This document shows positions 6,010-8,933 of a DNA stretch of 8,933 nt, one piece after another; the stretch's first letter is position 1, and each line of letters starts with the position of its first letter. The stretch comes from DATKMG01 sp035541995 (GTDB lineage: Bacteria; Acidobacteriota; Terriglobia; Versatilivoradales; Versatilivoraceae), in assembly GCA_035541995.1 (NCBI GenBank), contig DATKMG010000019.1, forward strand, positions 1 through 8,933, read 5' to 3'. Under the pieces are notes generated by a model. It was not told where the DNA came from. It saw nothing but the letters and a program-made list of their open reading frames with translations, and did no database searches. Both the position numbers and the translations under genes were made by a program.

Positions 6010-7125
6010 TCACTCTATCACTCCACAATTACCTGCCGCCCATTGCTTCATGAACTCTACTAGTTCCTGATGCTGAGGGGACCGGCCGTTGCGGACATAA
6101 AACCCCGAGGCGCAAACTCCGGTGGCGAGACACTGTTCGGCAGGGAGCCCGCCCAAATAGCCGTTGCAGAAACCGGCATTGAAATTATCCCCGGCGCCAG
6201 TTGTGAGTTTCGGGACAGGGGTATAGGGCCCACCCATCCAGAAGGCCCCGTCTCCAGTAGCTACAGCTGCTTCCTTAACTGGATGAATCACGACCATATG
6301 CAAGCCGGTTTTGCTTCTGATATCCGCCGCCAGCGCCTTCAAATCCAGCCCAGTGGAGACGCCGAGGACTCTGGCGATTTGTGTTGCCTCATCTTCATTG
6401 AGGCCGAGGAGCATATCTGCTACCTTCTGCATAGAACCGAGCAGCTCCAAAACCTCACGGATGTCCACAACAGTCCGCTTGCGCGGATCAGCCAGATCCA
6501 CAAAGACAGATTTCTTCTCTCTGCATTGACCCAGAACGTCATTCAATCCCAATAGAATCGAATTCATGAAAGGCAGCATTGTCCAGTTCGTACAGGCGAC
6601 CAGGCTGACTTCTTCGATGATCTTCCTCATTTCGTCTAAAGACACCCGGGTCATCAACTGCGTCCAATTTACATCCCGCAGAGGCTGCAGTTTCCCCATC
6701 ATGACCTTTCCGTCCAGGAATTCAAGGGCATCCGTATGGGCAGGATCAGCGCAAGAAATTACCTTGAAGCAGTTAGAGGCAAATTTCTCGAAGACAGGAT
6801 GAATCCTTTCTTTTCCCAAAGCTCCCATGTAAATGATCTTATAACCTTGGGCCTGCAGCGAGTTTCCCATGATGGGTCCGTTGCCGCCCAGTTTCATCTG
6901 GTTGACCACCATCTCGACATTGCAGCTCTTTCCTGCGGCGTTAGCCACACGATTACCATAGGCGGCCATCGAATTGATTCGGGTAAAATGATCCGCGTCC
7001 TGACGCTCATCCACCAAATGTATGATTTCATCAACAAAGCCGTCAAAGCCCACCAGGATCGACTGATCGATCTTCCGTCTGCCCATGGCTTCAGCGGCTG
7101 CCTGGACAGAACTTACTTGCGGCAT
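6010..7125 (-). CDS. PfkB-family carbohydrate kinase, substrate unknown
   Basis: A 371-residue cytoplasmic sugar kinase of the ribokinase/PfkB superfamily, which uses ATP to phosphorylate a sugar or nucleoside hydroxyl. The diagnostic second signature is clear: TTGAGDNFNAGF at 308-319, with D313 as the expected catalytic base and the preceding GAG as anion hole. The first signature region is present as GGNGPIMGNSL (80-90), and an early DGFVDEI (28-34) probably forms part of the sugar pocket. NEDEA (243-247) and VIHPVKEAAV (279-288) fit the nucleotide-binding half. Length is somewhat above the usual 300-330 residues, mainly in the N-terminal part. The sequence does not clearly look like ribokinase, fructokinase or KDG kinase, so I do not assign a substrate. 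It lies 47 bases after the ribulokinase gene and has its own GGAG 7 bases before the ATG, so both should share one transcript. A role in the same pentose or deoxysugar pathway is likely. Confidence 0.9.
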   Translation of the reverse strand: MPQVSSVQAAAEAMGRRKIDQSILVGFDGFVDEIIHLVDERQDADHFTRINSMAAYGNRVANAAGKSCNVEMVVNQMKLGGNGPIMGNSLQAQGYKIIYMGALGKERIHPVFEKFASNCFKVISCADPAHTDALEFLDGKVMMGKLQPLRDVNWTQLMTRVSLDEMRKIIEEVSLVACTNWTMLPFMNSILLGLNDVLGQCREKKSVFVDLADPRKRTVVDIREVLELLGSMQKVADMLLGLNEDEATQIARVLGVSTGLDLKALAADIRSKTGLHMVVIHPVKEAAVATGDGAFWMGGPYTPVPKLTTGAGDNFNAGFCNGYLGGLPAEQCLATGVCASGFYVRNGRSPQHQELVEFMKQWAAGNCGVIE

Positions 7126-7132
7126 AGATATT

Positions 7133-7136
7133 CTCC
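7133..7136 (-). promoter_or_regulatory. Ribosome binding site of the PfkB kinase gene
   Basis: GGAG on the minus strand, 7 bases before the ATG at 7125, inside the 47-base spacer after the ribulokinase stop. It supports the start used here. No promoter-like pair was seen in the spacer. Confidence 0.6.
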
Positions 7137-7172
7137 AATCCTATTGAAATGGTATCAAAACTCCAGCAACCT

Positions 7173-8753
7173 TTAAGTGCTCCGTGCCTCTGTGGCAATC
7201 GCCCGCAAGGCCGGCAAAACCTCTCCGATAGCGGCGGGTGATGACTCCGGCTGCCCCATCGCAAAGTAGAGTTCTTTAAAGAGAGGATAAAGCTTCTGGT
7301 ATCGGGCGGCCTCAGACGCCCCAGGCAGGACTGTCCGGTGTTTAGGGCAGAGGGCCGCCTGCGCTTCCTCAATCGTCTTGAAGGTCCCGGCTGCCAGGAA
7401 AGCGAATATAGCCGATCCCAGGCTAGTGACCTCGCTTTCCGGCACCAGAACAGGCTTGTTCAGAACGTTGGCGTAAATCCGATTCAGCGTCTCGTTCTTT
7501 TGCGGGATTCCTCCCCCATTGATAACCCGTTGGATGGTGACACCGTGCTCTCCTATCCGTTCCAGGATCACGCGAGTGTGGAAAGCGGTTCCTTCAATGG
7601 CCGCGAACAGCTCGTCCTGGGCCGTGTGGGTGAGGTTCCAACCCAGAGTTACTCCTCCAAGTTCAGGATTGACCAGGACCGTCCGATCCCCATTGTCCCA
7701 GGTCATCCGAAGCAGGCCGGTCTGTCCTCCCCTGAATTTTTCAAGGCCGCTACTTAGATCGACCACACTCGATCCTGCTCGTTTAGCGATGGCATCGAAG
7801 ATGTCTCCAGTAGCTGACAGTCCTGCTTCAATGCCAAAGAATTTTGGATGGATGGAACCCTTGACTACCCCGCAAACTCCAGGGATCAAATCAACATGCC
7901 TGGCAATGGCCATAATACAGGTCGAGGTTCCTACCACATTGACCACGTCACCTTCCCGCACGCCCGCCCCAATGGCGTCCCAATGCGCATCGAACGCGCC
8001 GACCGGGATGGGGATTCCTGGCTTCAATCCAAGCCGCTCTGCCCACTCTGAAGTCAAATGGCCGGCAATCCTGTCGGACGTCGCATACGTTCCTGCCAGC
8101 TGATCCCGGATACCTTCCAATAGAGTATCCACGCGCACAAGGAAGCCCTCAGGCGGCAAGCCACCCAACAATTCATTCCACATCCACTTGTGTCCCATGG
8201 CACAAATGCTGCGCGGAACTTGGAAGGGGTCGCGGATTCCACACAGGACAGCGGTGGCCATGTCGCAATGCTCCAACGCGGTCACAAACCGTTCTCTCTT
8301 CTCTGGATTGTGCCTCAACCAGTGCAGGAGTTTGGCAAATCCCCACTCAGAGGAATAGACCCCACCATACCATTTAATGGCTTCCAGCCCTTCAGCATGA
8401 GCTCTTTCGGTAATCAGGGCCGCTTCGCGCTTGGCGCGGTGGTCGCACCAGAGATAATAGTCATCAAGCGGAATCAGCCCGTCGCCAACCGGGACAACAC
8501 TCGACCCTGTCGTGTCGAGGGCCATTGCCGCCACTTCACTGCCCTGCACACCCGCATTCTTCAGGGCCTGACGGGTAGCCTGAACCAGAGCGTTCATGTG
8601 ATCCCGATGGCTCTGGGTAGCATGATCCGGGTCCTCTCTCTTTCTATGAAGGGGGTACTCGGCGGTTGCGGAGCCCAAGCGCCCATTTTGGCTGTCTACG
8701 ATGGAAACCCGCACATTCAGCGTACCGAAGTCGACTCCCGCTACAATTGCCAT
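7173..8753 (-). CDS. araB: Ribulokinase-like FGGY carbohydrate kinase
   Basis: A 526-residue FGGY kinase expected to convert L-ribulose plus ATP to L-ribulose-5-phosphate in the cytoplasm, the second step of L-arabinose use. The N-terminal phosphate-binding motif is GVDFGT (6-11). SSEW (134-137) and the ribulokinase-like GTSTC (275-279), HVDLIPGVCGVV (286-297) and GIEAGLSATGDIFD (307-320) match AraB proteins as I remember them, with FDAH placing the catalytic base at D255. INGGGIPQKN (411-420) is the adenosine-binding motif of the C-terminal lobe. It is shorter than the roughly 560 residues of classical AraB, and the region after LDTTGSSVVPV (79-89) is compact, so a related ribulose or deoxysugar specificity is possible. 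The start is the ATG at 8753 because AGGAG lies 8 bases upstream; a GTG three codons earlier overlaps that site and is unlikely. It is upstream of the PfkB kinase gene in the same direction. Confidence 0.88.
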   Translation of the reverse strand: MAIVAGVDFGTLNVRVSIVDSQNGRLGSATAEYPLHRKREDPDHATQSHRDHMNALVQATRQALKNAGVQGSEVAAMALDTTGSSVVPVGDGLIPLDDYYLWCDHRAKREAALITERAHAEGLEAIKWYGGVYSSEWGFAKLLHWLRHNPEKRERFVTALEHCDMATAVLCGIRDPFQVPRSICAMGHKWMWNELLGGLPPEGFLVRVDTLLEGIRDQLAGTYATSDRIAGHLTSEWAERLGLKPGIPIPVGAFDAHWDAIGAGVREGDVVNVVGTSTCIMAIARHVDLIPGVCGVVKGSIHPKFFGIEAGLSATGDIFDAIAKRAGSSVVDLSSGLEKFRGGQTGLLRMTWDNGDRTVLVNPELGGVTLGWNLTHTAQDELFAAIEGTAFHTRVILERIGEHGVTIQRVINGGGIPQKNETLNRIYANVLNKPVLVPESEVTSLGSAIFAFLAAGTFKTIEEAQAALCPKHRTVLPGASEAARYQKLYPLFKELYFAMGQPESSPAAIGEVLPALRAIATEARST

Positions 8754-8761
8754 GATAAGCA

Positions 8762-8766
8762 CTCCT
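8762..8766 (-). promoter_or_regulatory. Ribosome binding site that decides the ribulokinase start
   Basis: AGGAG on the minus strand is followed by eight bases and the ATG at 8753. The alternative GTG (8760-8762) begins on the last G of this motif and so cannot use it. The protein therefore starts MAIVAGVDFGT, as usual for FGGY kinases, rather than with three extra residues. Confidence 0.7.
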
Positions 8767-8794
8767 GGATTTCTCTCGAATACTCTGAAAAGGA

Positions 8795-8815
8795 TGAAGG
8801 TTGAAGGTTGAAGTT
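8795..8815. repeat. Heptad tandem repeat upstream of the ribulokinase gene
   Basis: TGAAGGT is present twice (8795-8801, 8802-8808) and a third time with one change as TGAAGTT (8809-8815). It lies about 30 bases before the ribosome site of the ribulokinase gene, in the spacer to the next upstream gene. It could be a slippage tract or phased protein-binding sites. Confidence 0.8.
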
Positions 8816-8877
8816 GAGTAGAGTGACAGTGAGGTCAAAAAACCAACTTCACCAATCAAGACCTCCAGCCCATTGAA

Positions 8878-8933
8878 TCACTTATGCCAGTAAACGTTCC
8901 AACCGAGGTATTTACCAAACGCTTCAGATAGCG
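8878..8933 (-). CDS. Possible 3' end of an upstream gene of the kinase operon
   Basis: The minus strand holds 17 open codons from the window edge to a TGA at 8878-8880, reading LSEAFGKYLGWNVYWHK. The aromatic-rich, helix-then-strand look resembles a real protein C-terminus, and the position and direction fit a gene preceding the ribulokinase in the same operon. A sugar isomerase would be the natural neighbour (L-arabinose or L-fucose type), but this is context only. Seventeen open codons can occur by chance, so confidence is low. Confidence 0.4.
   Translation of the reverse strand, partial: LSEAFGKYLGWNVYWHK

Noticed and set aside
6001..6010. Palindrome ATCTCGAGAT at the PfkB stop codon
   Set aside because: A single 10-bp palindrome has no loop for a hairpin and no second copy nearby; probably chance.
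8754..8762. An upstream GTG start for the ribulokinase
   Set aside because: The GTG overlaps the AGGAG motif that serves the ATG at 8753, and it has no ribosome site of its own.
8190..8804. A 204-codon open frame on the + strand opposite the ribulokinase gene
   Set aside because: It lies antisense to a gene with clear FGGY motifs, and its translation shows no recognisable protein pattern. Long antisense frames are expected over GC-rich genes.
8820..8829. AGAGTGACAG shared, in reverse complement, with the motif at 5800-5809
   Set aside because: A 10-base match between two places is expected by chance many times in a window of this size, and the flanks do not match.

Overview
The window looks like chromosomal DNA from a member of the Planctomycetota-Verrucomicrobiota-Chlamydiota group. 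A free-living Verrucomicrobiota (for example a Pedosphaera-like lineage) is my best guess. The reason is a tight gene pair that is strongly expanded in those phyla: a large PSCyt1-DUF1549-DUF1553 ('Planctomycete cytochrome / PSD1') protein followed by a Tat-exported DUF1501 protein. Some Acidobacteriota also carry such pairs, so the phylum is an inference.

Layout, left to right. (1) Bases 1-455, + strand: the decayed C-terminal part of what looks like a REP-associated tyrosine (Y1/IS200-like) transposase. It has an in-frame TAG and signs of frameshifts. A strong hairpin and a second, overlapping inverted repeat followed by a T-run lie at its end. (2) Bases 456-615: a short region between convergent genes, holding a perfect 12-bp tandem duplication. 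(3) Bases 616-5622, minus strand: the PSD1 cytochrome gene (first) and the DUF1501 gene (second), three bases apart and probably translationally coupled. (4) Bases 5623-6009: a noncoding gap holding the likely promoter of that pair and a pair of REP-like sequence motifs. (5) Bases 6010-8753, minus strand: a sugar-kinase operon, a ribulokinase (araB-like, first) and a PfkB-family kinase (second), 47 bases apart. (6) Bases 8754-8933: a 124-base spacer with a small heptad repeat, then 17 codons that may be the end of another upstream gene of the same operon.

How the genes could work together: the cytochrome/DUF1501 pair should act outside the cytoplasm. One partner carries a hydrophobic N-terminus and several c-type haem motifs; the other carries a textbook Tat signal and an alkaline-phosphatase-like fold family signature. 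In this group such pairs are often near genes for polysaccharide breakdown, but their biochemical role is not established. The two kinases are cytoplasmic and would phosphorylate sugars derived from L-arabinose-like or related substrates. Whether the two operons serve one carbon-use pathway cannot be decided from the sequence. No tRNA, rRNA, CRISPR array or complete insertion sequence was seen.
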